NCBI RefSeq assembly: GCF_002993885.1
Contig: NZ_CM009578.1
Span: 2,998,009-3,062,008 of the forward strand
DNA length: 64,000 nt
Direction of reading: 5' to 3'
Origin: Sphingopyxis lindanitolerans
GTDB lineage: Bacteria; Pseudomonadota; Alphaproteobacteria; Sphingomonadales; Sphingomonadaceae
Shown here: positions 33,217 to 43,044 of the stretch, in pieces
Numbering within the stretch: the stretch's first letter is position 1
Layout of the letters: each line of letters begins with the position of its first letter
Notes under the pieces: generated by a model
What the model was told of the DNA's origin: nothing
What the model saw: the letters and a program-made list of their open reading frames with translations, nothing else
Databases searched by the model: none
Position numbers and translations under genes: made by a program

Positions 33217-33779
33217 TCGGCTGCGGCGTGGAAGATTTCGGCGACGATAACGGGTCCGTCGATCGATAGGGAAAGACCGGCAGGCCTGTCGATAAACAGC
33301 GCGTCGCTCGCGGACAGGTCGAACCGGGCCTGATCCACCGTGATACCGGCCGAGCCGGCGGCGACCAGCAGCAAGCTGTTTGCCGCCGTCGCCCGCGCTG
33401 CCCGCCATCGATCGAGCGTCGCCGAATAGGTGCCGCGGCGCGCCATGATATTCAGGACCGTGCAGCTTTCGCCCACCGGCGCGGCGCTGACCGTCGCTTC
33501 GCCGACGAAGTGCAGCGCGGCGGAGCCGGGGCGCAGGCGATGGGCCGCTTCGCCAATCTTGACGACCAGTTCGCCGTCCAGAAGCATCAGCGCGCGATCT
33601 ATGCCCGGAAAGGCCGAGAACGGCCCCGCCGCGGCGATCGTCGCGATGCTGGCGCGCCAGAGGAAATCCGCGTCGCCCGCGCCCTCGGGATAGACGGCAA
33701 TGTCGCGCGTCACCCCGCCACCGTTCTTCCAGGGCCGCGGCACGCGGTCCCGCGCGGACAACAGGCGAAAGGCGCTCAA
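33201..33779 (-). CDS. hutD: HutD family protein
   Basis: 192 residues, cupin-like HutD. The hallmark is [21 protein letters not shown] near the N-terminus, with [28 protein letters not shown] and [12 protein letters not shown] after it. HutD binds urocanate or formylglutamate and is thought to limit hut induction, a governor role shown in Pseudomonas. The start is TTG 33779, overlapping the hutU stop (TTGA); an ATG-led extension to 33884 has no HutD similarity. Last gene of the minus-strand hut operon. Confidence 0.88.
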   Translation of the reverse strand: MSAFRLLSARDRVPRPWKNGGGVTRDIAVYPEGAGDADFLWRASIATIAAAGPFSAFPGIDRALMLLDGELVVKIGEAAHRLRPGSAALHFVGEATVSAAPVGESCTVLNIMARRGTYSATLDRWRAARATAANSLLLVAAGSAGITVDQARFDLSASDALFIDRPAGLSLSIDGPVIVAEIFHAAADQFVQ

Positions 33780-35443
33780 CCCAATATGCCGGGCAGGTCG
33801 AGCCCCTTCTCGCGTGCGCAGTCGATGGCGATGTCGTAACCTGCATCGGCGTGGCGCATGACGCCGGTCGCGGGGTCGTTCCACAGCACGCGCTCGAGCC
33901 GCGTCGCCGCTTCGGGCGTCCCGTCGGCGACGATCACCATCCCGCTATGCTGCGAATAGCCCATGCCGACCCCGCCGCCGTGGTGCAGCGACACCCAGGT
34001 CGCGCCCGACGCGGTGTTGAGCAGCGCGTTGAGCAAAGGCCAGTCCGAAACCGCGTCCGATCCGTCGCGCATCGCCTCGGTCTCGCGGTTGGGCGAGGCG
34101 ACCGAGCCCGAGTCGAGATGGTCGCGGCCGATGACGACCGGCGCCTTGAGCTCGCCCGACGCCACCATCTCGTTGAACGCGAGGCCGAGCCGCTGGCGAT
34201 CGCCGAGCCCGACCCAGCAGATGCGCGCGGGCAGGCCCTGGAAATGGATCTTCTCGCGCGCCATGTCGAGCCAGTGGTGGAGGTGGGCGTTGTCGGGGAG
34301 CAGTTCCTTCACCTTGGCGTCGGTCTTGTAGATATCCTCGGGATCGCCCGACAGCGCCACCCAGCGGAACGGCCCGATGCCACGGCAAAAGAGCGGACGG
34401 ACATAGGCGGGGACGAAGCCGGGGAAGTCGAAGGCATTTTCGACGCCTTCATCCTTCGCCATCTGGCGGATGTTATTGCCGTAATCGGTGGTCGGCACCC
34501 CAGTGGCCTGCAAGTCGAGCATCGCCTGGACATGCACCGCCATCGACGCCTTGGCGGCCTTGGCGACCGCCGCCGGATCGCTCTCGCGCTTGGCGAACCA
34601 CTCGTCGAGGCTCCACCCGGCGGGGAGGTAGCCGTTGACCGGATCGTGCGCCGAGGTCTGGTCGGTGAGCAGGTCGGGGCGGATGCCGCGGCGGACCATC
34701 TCGGGCAAAATCTCGGCGGCATTGCCGAGCAGGCCGACCGATACCGGCTTGCCCCCGGCATGGCTTGCCTCGATGATTTCCAGCGCCTCGTCGATGCTTG
34801 AAGCCTGCTTGTCGAGATAGCCGGTGCGCAGCCGCATCTCGATGCGGCTCGGCTGGCATTCGATCGCGAGGCAGCTTGCGCCCGCCATCACGCTCGCGAG
34901 CGGCTGCGCGCCGCCCATGCCACCGAGCCCGGCGGTGAGCAGCCAGCGGCCCGACAGGTCGCCGCCATAATGCTGCCGTCCCATCTCGACGAATGTTTCA
35001 TAGGTGCCCTGAACGATGCCCTGGCTGCCGATGTAGATCCAGCTCCCGGCCGTCATCTGGCCGTACATCATCAGGCCCTTTTTATCGAGCTCGTGGAAAT
35101 GCTCCCAATTCGCCCATTCGGGGACGAGGTTGGAATTGGCGAGCAGCACGCGCGGCGCATTCTCGTGGGTGCGGAACACGCCGACGGGCTTGCCCGACTG
35201 GATCAGCAGCGTTTCATCGCTCTCCAGACGCTTCAGTGTCTCGACGATCTTGTCATAGCTTTCCCAGTCGCGCGCGGCGCGGCCGATGCCGCCATAGACG
35301 ACCAACTCCTCGGGCCGCTCGGCGACGTCGGGGTGGAGGTTGTTCATCAGCATCCGCATCGGCGCTTCGGTGAGCCAGCTCTTCGCGCTGATCTGGGTGC
35401 CGGTCGCGGGGCGGATCACGCGGCTGTTGTCGAGACGGGTCAT
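33776..35443 (-). CDS. hutU: Urocanate hydratase
   Basis: 555 residues, the normal urocanase length. Motifs are [27 protein letters not shown], the NAD-binding [12 protein letters not shown], the urocanase signature [20 protein letters not shown] with the active Cys near its start, and [19 protein letters not shown]. Converts urocanate to 4-imidazolone-5-propionate with tightly bound NAD. Starts 2 bp after hutG. Confidence 0.97.
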   Translation of the reverse strand: MTRLDNSRVIRPATGTQISAKSWLTEAPMRMLMNNLHPDVAERPEELVVYGGIGRAARDWESYDKIVETLKRLESDETLLIQSGKPVGVFRTHENAPRVLLANSNLVPEWANWEHFHELDKKGLMMYGQMTAGSWIYIGSQGIVQGTYETFVEMGRQHYGGDLSGRWLLTAGLGGMGGAQPLASVMAGASCLAIECQPSRIEMRLRTGYLDKQASSIDEALEIIEASHAGGKPVSVGLLGNAAEILPEMVRRGIRPDLLTDQTSAHDPVNGYLPAGWSLDEWFAKRESDPAAVAKAAKASMAVHVQAMLDLQATGVPTTDYGNNIRQMAKDEGVENAFDFPGFVPAYVRPLFCRGIGPFRWVALSGDPEDIYKTDAKVKELLPDNAHLHHWLDMAREKIHFQGLPARICWVGLGDRQRLGLAFNEMVASGELKAPVVIGRDHLDSGSVASPNRETEAMRDGSDAVSDWPLLNALLNTASGATWVSLHHGGGVGMGYSQHSGMVIVADGTPEAATRLERVLWNDPATGVMRHADAGYDIAIDCAREKGLDLPGILG

Positions 35444-35445
35444 GA

Positions 35446-36243
35446 CTATCCTTTCGCAAAGTCGAGGGTCGCGGCGATGACCTGTTCGAGGACGGGCCTG
35501 ATCGCGGGAGCGGGGTCGAGGGGGGAGGGCCAGTTGGCGTGGGTCAGCTCGGTCGGCTCGGTCATATAGCCGCGCTGCGCCAGCTCCATCTGGATCGCAT
35601 GGATGCCGTCGTCGGGGCGGCCGTAATGGCGCGTCGTCCAGCCGCCCTTGAAGCGGCCGTTGACGACATGGCTTGCGCCGCTCGCCGCGCAGATGTTCGC
35701 GATCACCGTTTCAAGCTCGGGCGCGGCGGTCGCGCCGCCGTTCGTCCCGATGTTGAATTGCGGCAATTCGCCGTCGAACAGGCGCGGGACATGGCTGCGG
35801 ATCGAGTGGGCGTCATAAAGGACGACGCGGCCGTGCACGGCTTTCAGCCGCTCAATCTCGCCCATCAGCCGTTCGTGATACGGCCGGTGATAGCTATGCA
35901 GGCGCTGCATGATCGCGGTCTCGTCGGGCGTGTCGAATCGATAGAGCGATGCGCCGTCAAAGGTCGTCGTCGGGCACAGCTCGGTCGTCGCCTGCCCCGG
36001 ATAGAGCGAGGCGCCCGATGGGTCGCGGTTCATGTCGATGACGCTGCGCGAAATGCCGGTCGCGACCAGCGTCGCGCCGAGATCGGCGGCGAAGGCGTAA
36101 AGCTCGGCGATCCACCAGTCGGTGTCGATCTGCGCGTGCCAGGGCGAAACATACTGCTCGTCGATCCCGGCAAGGTCGGTGCCGCCATGCGGAAAGGCGA
36201 TGACGAGTGGCGCGTCGCCGCGCTGGACGCGCAGCCAGTCCAT
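35446..36243 (-). CDS. hutG: N-formylglutamate deformylase
   Basis: 265 residues of the N-formylglutamate amidohydrolase family: FPHGGTDL at the N-terminus, [31 protein letters not shown] (metal ligands) and [16 protein letters not shown]. It hydrolyses formylglutamate to glutamate and formate, the last step of the HutF/HutG route. The start at ATG 36243 shares a base with the hutH stop. Not the ureohydrolase-type HutG. Confidence 0.93.
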   Translation of the reverse strand: MDWLRVQRGDAPLVIAFPHGGTDLAGIDEQYVSPWHAQIDTDWWIAELYAFAADLGATLVATGISRSVIDMNRDPSGASLYPGQATTELCPTTTFDGASLYRFDTPDETAIMQRLHSYHRPYHERLMGEIERLKAVHGRVVLYDAHSIRSHVPRLFDGELPQFNIGTNGGATAAPELETVIANICAASGASHVVNGRFKGGWTTRHYGRPDDGIHAIQMELAQRGYMTEPTELTHANWPSPLDPAPAIRPVLEQVIAATLDFAKG

Positions 36244-37772
36244 CAGCCGACCCCCGGCAGGCTGGCGGGGGTCGCCGCGACGAGGCTGCCCGAGCGGATC
36301 AGCGCGGTCGCCGCCTCGATGTCGGGATGGAAGTGGCGGTCGTCCTCGAGCGTCGGCACCTCGGCACGCAAATGCCCGCGCGCCGCTTCGAGCGCGTCGC
36401 TCGATGTCAGCGGCGCGTGGAAATCGATGCCCTGACACGCCGCGAGCAACTCGATCCCGATCACCGCGCTGGCGTTATCGGCCATGTCGAGCAGACGGCG
36501 CGCGCCGTGCGCGGCCATCGAGACATGATCCTCCTGGTTCGCTGAGGTCGGGATCGAATCGACGCTGGCGGGATAGGCGCGCTGCTTGTTCTCGCTGACC
36601 AGCGCGGCGGCGGTGACCTGCGGGATCATGAACCCCGAGTTGAGGCCGGGGCGCGGGGTCAGGAAGGCGGGCAGCCCCGACAGCGCCGGATCGACGAGCA
36701 TCGCGATCCGGCGTTCGGCGATCGACCCGATCTCGCACAAGGCCATGGCGATCATGTCGGCGGCAAAGGCGACGGGCTCGGCGTGGAAATTGCCGCCTGA
36801 CAGCGCTTCATCCGTATCGGCGAAGATCAGCGGATTGTCGGAGACGCCGTTCGCCTCGATGCCCAGCGTCGTCCCCGCCTGTCGCAGCAGGTCGAGCACC
36901 GCGCCCATCACCTGCGGCTGGCAGCGCAGGCAATAGGGGTCCTGCACGCGCGGATCGCCCTCCGCATGCGACGCGCGGATCGCCGATCCCGCCATCAGGC
37001 CGCGCAGCGCCTCGCCGACTTCGCGCTGCCCGGCGTGGCCACGCAGCGCATGGATGCGCGCGTCGAACGGCGCGTCGGAGCCCTTGGCGGCCTCGGTCGA
37101 CAGCGCGCCGGTGATCAGCGCCGAGCGGAACAGCGTTTCGGCGCGAAACAGCCCGGCGAGCGCGTTGGCGGTGGAGAATTGCGTACCGTTGAGCAGCGCG
37201 AGCCCTTCCTTGGGGCCAAGGTCGAGCGGTGCGAGGCCAGCCTCTGCCAGCGCATCGGCAGCGGGAAGCACTCTGCCGCCGACCTCGATCGCGCCGACGC
37301 CGATCATTGCCGCCGCCATATGCGACAGCGGCGCGAGGTCGCCGCTCGCGCCGACCGACCCTTGCGACGGCACCACCGGGGTCAGACCCTTGGCGAGCAT
37401 CGCCTCGATCATCGCGACCGTCGCGCGGCTGACCCCCGACGCGCCCATGCCGAAGCTCGCGAGCTTGAGCGCCATCATCAGCCGGACGATCGGGGTCGGC
37501 GACGGCGCGCCGGTTCCCGCGGCGTGGCTGAGCACGATATTGCGCTGAAGCGTCGCCAGATCGCCGTCGGCGATGCGAACGCTGGCGAGCTTTCCAAAGC
37601 CGGTGTTGACGCCATAGACGGGCGCGCCCTTCGCGACGATCCGCGCGACCGCCGCGGCGCTCCGGTCGATCGCATCCCACGAGTCCGCGCTCAGCGCCGC
37701 GCCCGCCCCTTCGTAAATCGCGTTCCAGTCGGCGAGCGTCATCGCGCCGGGGGTAATCGTCACCATGGTCAT
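36243..37772 (-). CDS. hutH: Histidine ammonia-lyase
   Basis: 509 residues. The MIO-forming Ala-Ser-Gly is in [14 protein letters not shown] around residue 145, and the substrate loop [12 protein letters not shown] (Tyr 53 equivalent) and [11 protein letters not shown] are intact. Removes ammonia from histidine to give urocanate. Start ATG 37772, overlapping the hutI stop (ATGA); the frame continues upstream only as antisense. Confidence 0.97.
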   Translation of the reverse strand: MTMVTITPGAMTLADWNAIYEGAGAALSADSWDAIDRSAAAVARIVAKGAPVYGVNTGFGKLASVRIADGDLATLQRNIVLSHAAGTGAPSPTPIVRLMMALKLASFGMGASGVSRATVAMIEAMLAKGLTPVVPSQGSVGASGDLAPLSHMAAAMIGVGAIEVGGRVLPAADALAEAGLAPLDLGPKEGLALLNGTQFSTANALAGLFRAETLFRSALITGALSTEAAKGSDAPFDARIHALRGHAGQREVGEALRGLMAGSAIRASHAEGDPRVQDPYCLRCQPQVMGAVLDLLRQAGTTLGIEANGVSDNPLIFADTDEALSGGNFHAEPVAFAADMIAMALCEIGSIAERRIAMLVDPALSGLPAFLTPRPGLNSGFMIPQVTAAALVSENKQRAYPASVDSIPTSANQEDHVSMAAHGARRLLDMADNASAVIGIELLAACQGIDFHAPLTSSDALEAARGHLRAEVPTLEDDRHFHPDIEAATALIRSGSLVAATPASLPGVG

Positions 37773-38971
37773 CGTCCCATCCAGATTCGTTGGTGTAGCG
37801 GGTTGAAGCCGATCCGGCCGACCAGGTCGGCGGGCCGCGCGATATCCCAGATCGCAAGGTCGCAATGCTTGCCGACCGCGAGGCTGCCGACCTCGCCCGC
37901 CAGCCCGAGCGCGCGCGCCGCGTGGCGCGTCACGCCGAGCAGGCATTCGTCGACGGTCAGGGCGAACTGCACCGCCGCCATGTTCATGGTCAGCAAGATC
38001 GAAGTCAGCGGCGAGGTGCCGGGGTTGCAGTCGGTCGCGAGCGCGATCGGCACCCCCGCGGCACGCAAGGCGGCGACGGGCGGCGGCTTGGTTTCGCGAA
38101 GGAAATAATAGGCGCCGGGAAGCAGCACCGCGACCGTCCCCGCCGCCGCCATCGCGGCGACGCCGGCGTCGTCCAGATATTCGAGATGGTCGGCCGACAG
38201 GGCATGATGGCGCGCGGCGAGCGCGGCGCCATGCTGGTTCGACAATTGCTCGGCGTGGAGCTTGACGGGCAGGCCGTGCTTCGCGGCGGCGGCGAACACG
38301 CGCTCGGTCTGCGCGGGGGTGAAGCCGATATTCTCGCAAAAGGCATCGACCGCGTCGGCGAGCCCCGCCGCCGCGATCTCGGGCATCATCGTCCCGCAGA
38401 CGAGGTCGATATAGCCATCGGCGTCGCCCGCATATTCGCCAGGCAGCGCGTGCGCGCCGAGGAAGGTGGTGCGCACCGTCACCGGCCGCACCTTGCCGAG
38501 CACGCGCGCGGCGCGCAGCATCTTCGCCTCGTCCGCCGCCGAGAGGCCGTAGCCCGATTTGATCTCGACCGTCGTCACGCCTTCGGCGATCAGCGCGTCG
38601 AGGCGGGGAAGGGCGCTCGCGACCAGATCGGCCTCGCTCGCGGCGCGCGTCGCATGGACGGTGGACACGATGCCGCCGCCCGCGCGCGCAATCTCTTCAT
38701 AGGAAGCGCCCTTCTGGCGCAGCTCGAACTCGGCGATGCGGTCGCCGGCAAAGACCAGATGGGTGTGCGGGTCGATCAGCCCCGGCGTGATCCAGCGGCC
38801 TTCGCAATCGATCGTCTCGGCCGCCGACGGGGCATCGGCCATCGACCCGACATAGGTGATCGCGCCCGCCGCCATGCCGATCGCGCCATGCTCGATCACA
38901 CCCAGGCCGGGCAGGCCATCCTGCATCGTGGCAAGACGGGCGTTGGTCCACAGGCGATCGCTTTGCATCAC
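37769..38971 (-). CDS. hutI: Imidazolonepropionase
   Basis: 400 residues, amidohydrolase superfamily: [37 protein letters not shown] with the HxH metal site, then [43 protein letters not shown] and [10 protein letters not shown]. Opens imidazolonepropionate to formiminoglutamate. First gene of the minus-strand hut operon; ATG 38971 or 38968. Separated from hutF by an 80-bp gap with the HutC-like site. Confidence 0.96.
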   Translation of the reverse strand: MMQSDRLWTNARLATMQDGLPGLGVIEHGAIGMAAGAITYVGSMADAPSAAETIDCEGRWITPGLIDPHTHLVFAGDRIAEFELRQKGASYEEIARAGGGIVSTVHATRAASEADLVASALPRLDALIAEGVTTVEIKSGYGLSAADEAKMLRAARVLGKVRPVTVRTTFLGAHALPGEYAGDADGYIDLVCGTMMPEIAAAGLADAVDAFCENIGFTPAQTERVFAAAAKHGLPVKLHAEQLSNQHGAALAARHHALSADHLEYLDDAGVAAMAAAGTVAVLLPGAYYFLRETKPPPVAALRAAGVPIALATDCNPGTSPLTSILLTMNMAAVQFALTVDECLLGVTRHAARALGLAGEVGSLAVGKHCDLAIWDIARPADLVGRIGFNPLHQRIWMGR

Positions 38972-39001
38972 TCCCTCTCCTGCTTGCTGGCCGACTCAAT
39001 T

Positions 39002-39013
39002 ATGTATATACAT
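39002..39013. promoter_or_regulatory. HutC-like operator in the hutI/hutF divergent gap
   Basis: ATGTATATACAT, a perfect palindrome containing TGTATATACA, the type of site bound by the GntR-family repressor HutC. It can control both hut arms at once. Confidence 0.7.
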
Positions 39014-39052
39014 TAGTAGCGAATGGATGAAGATGTCCAGATGGGATGATCG

Positions 39053-40408
39053 ATGGCGCTTTGGTGCGAGCAGGCATGGCTTCCGGACGGCTGGTGCGGC
39101 CATGTCCGGCTGACCCTTGAACAGGGCCGGATTTCGGGGATTGAAACCGGTATCGACGCCGCGCCCGGCGATGAACGGCACGCGATTTTTCTGCCCGGCC
39201 TGCCCAATTTGCACAGCCACGCCTTCCAGCGCGGCATGGCCGGGCTGGCCGAGCGCGCGGGGACGGGCGCCGACAGTTTCTGGACCTGGCGCGAGGCCAT
39301 GTATCATTTCGTCGATCGCCTCGATCCCGAGGGGATGCAGGCGATCGCCGCGCTCGCTTTTGCCGAAATGCTCGAAAGCGGCTTCACCTGCGTCGGCGAA
39401 TTTCACTATCTCCATCATGGCCTTGATGGGCAGCCCTATGACGATATCGCGATCATGGCGCGCGCGATTGCCGACGCCGCGGACGCGACGGGGATCGCGC
39501 TGACGCTGCTGCCCGTTTTTTATGCCCATGCAGGGTTCGGCGGCGCCGATCCGGCGCCCGGCCAGCGGCGCTTCGTCAATGATGTCGATCGCTATGCGCG
39601 GCTCCTTGACGCGGCGCAGGGCGCGGTTGCCGGGCTCGACGCGGCGGTCGTCGGCGTCGCGCCGCACAGCCTGCGCGCGGCGACGGCGGAGGAACTGGCG
39701 GCGGTCGCCGCGATGGCGCCGGGCGCGCCGGTTCATATCCATATCGCCGAGCAGACGGCCGAGGTTGACGCCTGTCTCGCGTGGAGCGGGGCGCGGCCGG
39801 TCGAGTGGCTGATGGACCATGCCGATGTCGATCGCGATTGGTGCCTCGTCCACGCGACGCACATCACCGACGCCGAGCGCCACGCGATCGTGCAGAGCGG
39901 CGCGGTCGCCGGCCTCTGCCCGATCACCGAGGCGAACCTCGGCGACGGCCTGTTTCCCGCGCGCGATTTTCTTGCCGAGGGCGGGCGTTTCGGGGTCGGC
40001 TCGGACTCGAATGTCGAGATCGACGCCGCAGCCGAACTGCGCCTGCTCGAATATGGGCAGCGGCTCGCGCAGCGCGGCCGCAACCTGCTCGCGAGCGGCG
40101 CGGGGCAGTCGACCGGGGCAAGCCTCTATCGCGGCGCGCTCGCGGGCGGCGGGCAGGCGCTCGGGCGCCCCTCGCCCGGTCTTGCGGTCGGCGCGGCCGC
40201 CGACATCGTCAGCCTGAACGCCGCCGACCCCGGTTTCGCGGGCCGCACCGGCGACGCCATCCTCGATAGCTGGATCTTCGGCGGCGGCGCGCGCCGCGTC
40301 GATTGCGTCTGGCGCGGCGGCGTCAAGCGGGTCGCGGGCGGCCGCCATGTCGCGCGCGACGCGATCGACGCCCGCTATCGCACCGCGATGGCGACCTTGC
40401 TCGGATGA
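39053..40408 (+). CDS. hutF: Formimidoylglutamate deiminase
   Basis: 451 residues, amidohydrolase superfamily: FLPGLPNLHSHAFQRGMAGLAE with the HxH metal site, GEFHYLHHG, HIHIAEQTAEVDACLAWSG, LVHATHITDAE and GSDSNVEIDAAAELRLLEYGQRL. Turns formiminoglutamate into formylglutamate plus ammonia, which HutG then hydrolyses. It shares the final codons with hutC (ATGA). Confidence 0.95.
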   Translation: MALWCEQAWLPDGWCGHVRLTLEQGRISGIETGIDAAPGDERHAIFLPGLPNLHSHAFQRGMAGLAERAGTGADSFWTWREAMYHFVDRLDPEGMQAIAALAFAEMLESGFTCVGEFHYLHHGLDGQPYDDIAIMARAIADAADATGIALTLLPVFYAHAGFGGADPAPGQRRFVNDVDRYARLLDAAQGAVAGLDAAVVGVAPHSLRAATAEELAAVAAMAPGAPVHIHIAEQTAEVDACLAWSGARPVEWLMDHADVDRDWCLVHATHITDAERHAIVQSGAVAGLCPITEANLGDGLFPARDFLAEGGRFGVGSDSNVEIDAAAELRLLEYGQRLAQRGRNLLASGAGQSTGASLYRGALAGGGQALGRPSPGLAVGAAADIVSLNAADPGFAGRTGDAILDSWIFGGGARRVDCVWRGGVKRVAGGRHVARDAIDARYRTAMATLLG

Positions 40409-41109
40409 AGCAAAGCAACGCCATCCACGCGCAAATCCGGCGCGATATCGAGGCGCGGATCATGTCGGGCGACCTGTCGCCAGGGACGCGCATTCCCTAT
40501 GAGCATCAACTGATGGCGAGCTATGGCTGCTCGCGCATGACGGTGAACCGGGCGCTGCGCGCGCTGATCGAGGCGGGGCTGCTCGAAAGCCGACGGCGCG
40601 CCGGCACCTTCGTTTCGCACCCGCGCATTCACCGCGCCGCGCTCGAAATTCCCGACATCCGCGACGAGATCGCCGGGCAGGGTGAGGCCTATCGCCTCGA
40701 CCTCGACCGCCGCGAGGTTCGCGCCGCGACCGAAGAGGACCGCCGCCTGCTCCAGATCGAGGGCGGCGAGGTGCTTGCGCTCGAATGCCGCCACCATGCG
40801 GGCGGCCGCGCCTATGCGCTCGAACGTCGCCTGATCAACCTGGCGGCGGTGCCCGAGGCGGCCGATATCGATTTCGCTGTCGAGCCGCCCGGATCGTGGC
40901 TCCTCGCGCACGTTCCGTGGACCGAGGCCGAGCACCGCATCACTGCCTTCAACGCCGGCGCCAAGGAACTGGTCGCGCTCGGCATTTCGGCGGGGGCGGC
41001 GTGCATGGCGCTCGAACGCTGGACGTGGCGCGGTGCCGAGCGCATCACCTATGCGCGGCAGGTCTTTCCGGGCGACCGCTACGCCCTCGTTGCCCATTTT
41101 TGCCCCTGA
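40405..41109 (+). CDS. hutC: Histidine utilisation repressor
   Basis: 234 residues, GntR family, HutC subfamily. N-terminal winged helix (IRRDIEARIMSGDLSPGTRIPYEHQLMASYGCSRMTVNRALRALIEAGLLESRRRAGTFVS) and a UTRA ligand domain (IRDEIAGQG, LALECRHHAGGRAYALERRLINL, PGSWLLAHVPWTEAEHRI, ITYARQVFPGDRYALVAHF), which senses urocanate. Starts at ATG 40405 inside the hutF stop. Presumed to bind the ATGTATATACAT site at 39002. Confidence 0.94.
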   Translation: MKQSNAIHAQIRRDIEARIMSGDLSPGTRIPYEHQLMASYGCSRMTVNRALRALIEAGLLESRRRAGTFVSHPRIHRAALEIPDIRDEIAGQGEAYRLDLDRREVRAATEEDRRLLQIEGGEVLALECRHHAGGRAYALERRLINLAAVPEAADIDFAVEPPGSWLLAHVPWTEAEHRITAFNAGAKELVALGISAGAACMALERWTWRGAERITYARQVFPGDRYALVAHFCP

Positions 41110-41121
41110 AGGAAGCGTCCC

Positions 41122-42213
41122 ATGGATTTCTCGCGCCTCGAAACCAGCAGCAAGATCGGCGACGGTTGGGCCTATCCGGCGGTCGAAGCGCGCAAGAGTG
41201 GCTGGCTTGCGGTCGACGCCGAGGCCGGGCACCGCCTCTATTGGGAGGAATATGGCCCAGCCGATGGCGAGCCCGTCATGTTTCTCCACGGCGGCCCCGG
41301 CGGTGCCTGTTCCCCCGAAATGGCGCGCTTCTTCGATCCCGCGCGCTACCGCGTCATCCTGTTCGACCAGCGCGGCTGCGGCAAGAGCGAGCCGAATGTC
41401 GCCGCGGCCGGCCCGGCGGCGGCGCTCGCCCACAACACCACCGCCGATCTGATCGGCGACATCGAGACACTGCGCGACGCACTCGGCATCGCGGGCAAGA
41501 TGCACGTCTTCGGCGGAAGCTGGGGCAGCACGCTCGCCATGGCCTATGCGATCGCCTTTCCGCACCATTGCGCCAGCCTGATCCTGCGCGGCATCTTTCT
41601 GGGCGCGGCCGAGGATCTGCTCTATCTCTACCAGGGCAACGCCGCGACCTGGCACGAAGCGCCGCATGCGCTGACCGCGCCCGGCGCCTATATCGCCTAT
41701 CCTGACGAATGGGGCGAATTGCTGTCGATCCTGACGGTCGCCGAGCGCACCGACGTCATGGCGTCCTACAAGACGATCTTCGACACGGTCCCCGCGAACG
41801 AGGCGGAACGCCGCAAGCAACTGGACGCTGCGGTCGCCTGGTCCTTGTGGGAAGGGACAATCTCGAACCTGATCCCCGAACATGCCGCAACGGGCAAGTT
41901 CGGCGACGCCGATTTCGCGCTCTGCTTCGCGCAGATCGAGGCACATTATTTCGCGAATAATCTGTTCATCGAACCCGGCCATCTGCTCGGCAATACCGCG
42001 ACGCTCGCGTCGATCCCGGTGCATATCGTCCACGGTCGTTTCGACCAGGTCTGCCCGCTGACGCAGGCGTCGCGGCTGGTCGATGCACTACGCGGCGCGG
42101 GGGCCAAGCCCGCGACTTATATCATCACCAACGCGGGGCACAGCGCGATGGAGCGCGAGAATGCGCTGGCGCTCACCGCGATCATGGACGGGCTGCCGCG
42201 CATCACCGCCTAG
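41122..42213 (+). CDS. pip: Prolyl iminopeptidase (alpha/beta hydrolase)
   Basis: 363 residues, longer than the usual 310-320 because of an N-terminal extension. Peptidase family S33 motifs: oxyanion HGGPGGACSPEMARFFDP, DQRGCGKSEPN, nucleophile elbow FGGSWGSTLAMAYA, the acid in VHGRFDQVCPL and His in TNAGHSAME. Removes N-terminal proline from peptides. Only 12 bp separate it from hutC, with AGGAAG upstream, so it probably shares the hutF-hutC transcript. Confidence 0.88.
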   Translation: MDFSRLETSSKIGDGWAYPAVEARKSGWLAVDAEAGHRLYWEEYGPADGEPVMFLHGGPGGACSPEMARFFDPARYRVILFDQRGCGKSEPNVAAAGPAAALAHNTTADLIGDIETLRDALGIAGKMHVFGGSWGSTLAMAYAIAFPHHCASLILRGIFLGAAEDLLYLYQGNAATWHEAPHALTAPGAYIAYPDEWGELLSILTVAERTDVMASYKTIFDTVPANEAERRKQLDAAVAWSLWEGTISNLIPEHAATGKFGDADFALCFAQIEAHYFANNLFIEPGHLLGNTATLASIPVHIVHGRFDQVCPLTQASRLVDALRGAGAKPATYIITNAGHSAMERENALALTAIMDGLPRITA

Positions 42214-42282
42214 CGGAGGGCGGAGCGATTTGCGGACCCGGGCGTTTTCGTCTCCGGTCCGCCGGGCAAGAGAGGAAAAGCC

Positions 42283-42693
42283 ATGCAGCATCTGTTCACG
42301 CGAATCGCCTCGCGCGCCGCGCATGTCATGGGCCAGCCCGTCACCTTCATCGTGGCGGCCGGACTCATCCTGCTCTGGGCGGCGACCGGTCCGCTGCTCC
42401 AATATTCGGACACCTGGCAGTTGATCGTGAACACCGCGACGACGGTGATGACCTTTCTGGCCGTCTTCCTGATCCAGAACAGCCAGAACCGTGACGGCGC
42501 CGCGATGCAGGCCAAGCTCGACGAGATTTTGCGCGTGCTCGAACAGGCGCGCAACGAATTCGTCGGGATCGAGCATCTGACCGAGGCCGAGATCGAGAAT
42601 ATCCGCGACGCGCTGGAGGCCGACGTCACCGGCAATGGGGATGGCAACGGCGCGCTTGGCACCACGGTCGAACGGCTGCTCAAGCGGCTGTAG
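42283..42693 (+). CDS. Low-affinity iron permease family protein
   Basis: 136 residues with two membrane helices (PVTFIVAAGLILLWAATGPLL and WQLIVNTATTVMTFLAVFLIQNSQNRD) then a soluble tail with AKLDEILRVLEQARNEFVGIEHLTEAEIENIRDAL. Matches the low-affinity iron permease (fungal Fet4-like) domain family, whose bacterial function is not established. About 150 bp upstream of the kdp genes, in the same direction. Confidence 0.82.
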   Translation: MQHLFTRIASRAAHVMGQPVTFIVAAGLILLWAATGPLLQYSDTWQLIVNTATTVMTFLAVFLIQNSQNRDGAAMQAKLDEILRVLEQARNEFVGIEHLTEAEIENIRDALEADVTGNGDGNGALGTTVERLLKRL

Positions 42694-42806
42694 CGGCGCG
42701 TCCGCATATTTCGCGAAATCATATGACATTCCTATGCGGGCGGCCTTTTCGCGCTCTCGCATTCAAATCCCATTCGCTTCTATTGGACTCTTGCGCAGGC
42801 GATCCG

Positions 42807-42823
42807 GGCCACGATCCGTGGCC
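42807..42823 (+). promoter_or_regulatory. Hairpin in the kdp leader
   Basis: GGCCACG-ATC-CGTGGCC, a 7-bp perfect stem with a 3-base loop, about 25 bp ahead of the small membrane-peptide gene. It could be a KdpE or mRNA-structure element; function not shown. Confidence 0.35.
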
Positions 42824-42846
42824 GGCGCCGTGCCGGAGCAGAACCC

Positions 42847-42930
42847 ATGCAGGACATTCTCTGGATCGGCCTCATCCTCGGCCTGGTCGCCGCGAGCTTC
42901 GGCTACGCGCGCCTGTGCGACGGCGCATAA
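42847..42930 (+). CDS. 27-residue membrane peptide ahead of kdpF
   Basis: MQDILWIGLILGLVAASFGY followed by ARLCDGA. One membrane helix, a short charged end. GGAG at 42834-42837 gives a ribosome site nine bases away, and the next gene (kdpF) begins six bases after its stop with its own GGAG, so it reads as a real gene of the kdp transcript. Small peptides of this style, ending Ala-Arg/Cys-rich, are often seen ahead of kdpF in other genomes but are seldom annotated. Function unknown. Confidence 0.7.
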   Translation: MQDILWIGLILGLVAASFGYARLCDGA

Positions 42931-42936
42931 GGAGCG

Positions 42937-43032
42937 ATGGCCGTGACTCTCGACCTTTGGCTGGCGGGCGGAACCGCGCTCGCCCTTCTTCTTTACCTCG
43001 TCGCCGTGCTCGCGCGGCCCGAACGCTTTTAG
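42937..43032 (+). CDS. kdpF: Potassium-transporting ATPase subunit KdpF
   Basis: 31 residues: MAVTLDLWLAGGTALALLLY, then LVAVLARPERF. A single membrane helix ending with the typical RPERF tail. KdpF stabilises the KdpABC complex in the inner membrane. GGAG sits at 42931, and kdpA follows after 12 bases. Confidence 0.9.
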   Translation: MAVTLDLWLAGGTALALLLYLVAVLARPERF

Positions 43033-43044
43033 GGGAGACGCGCG

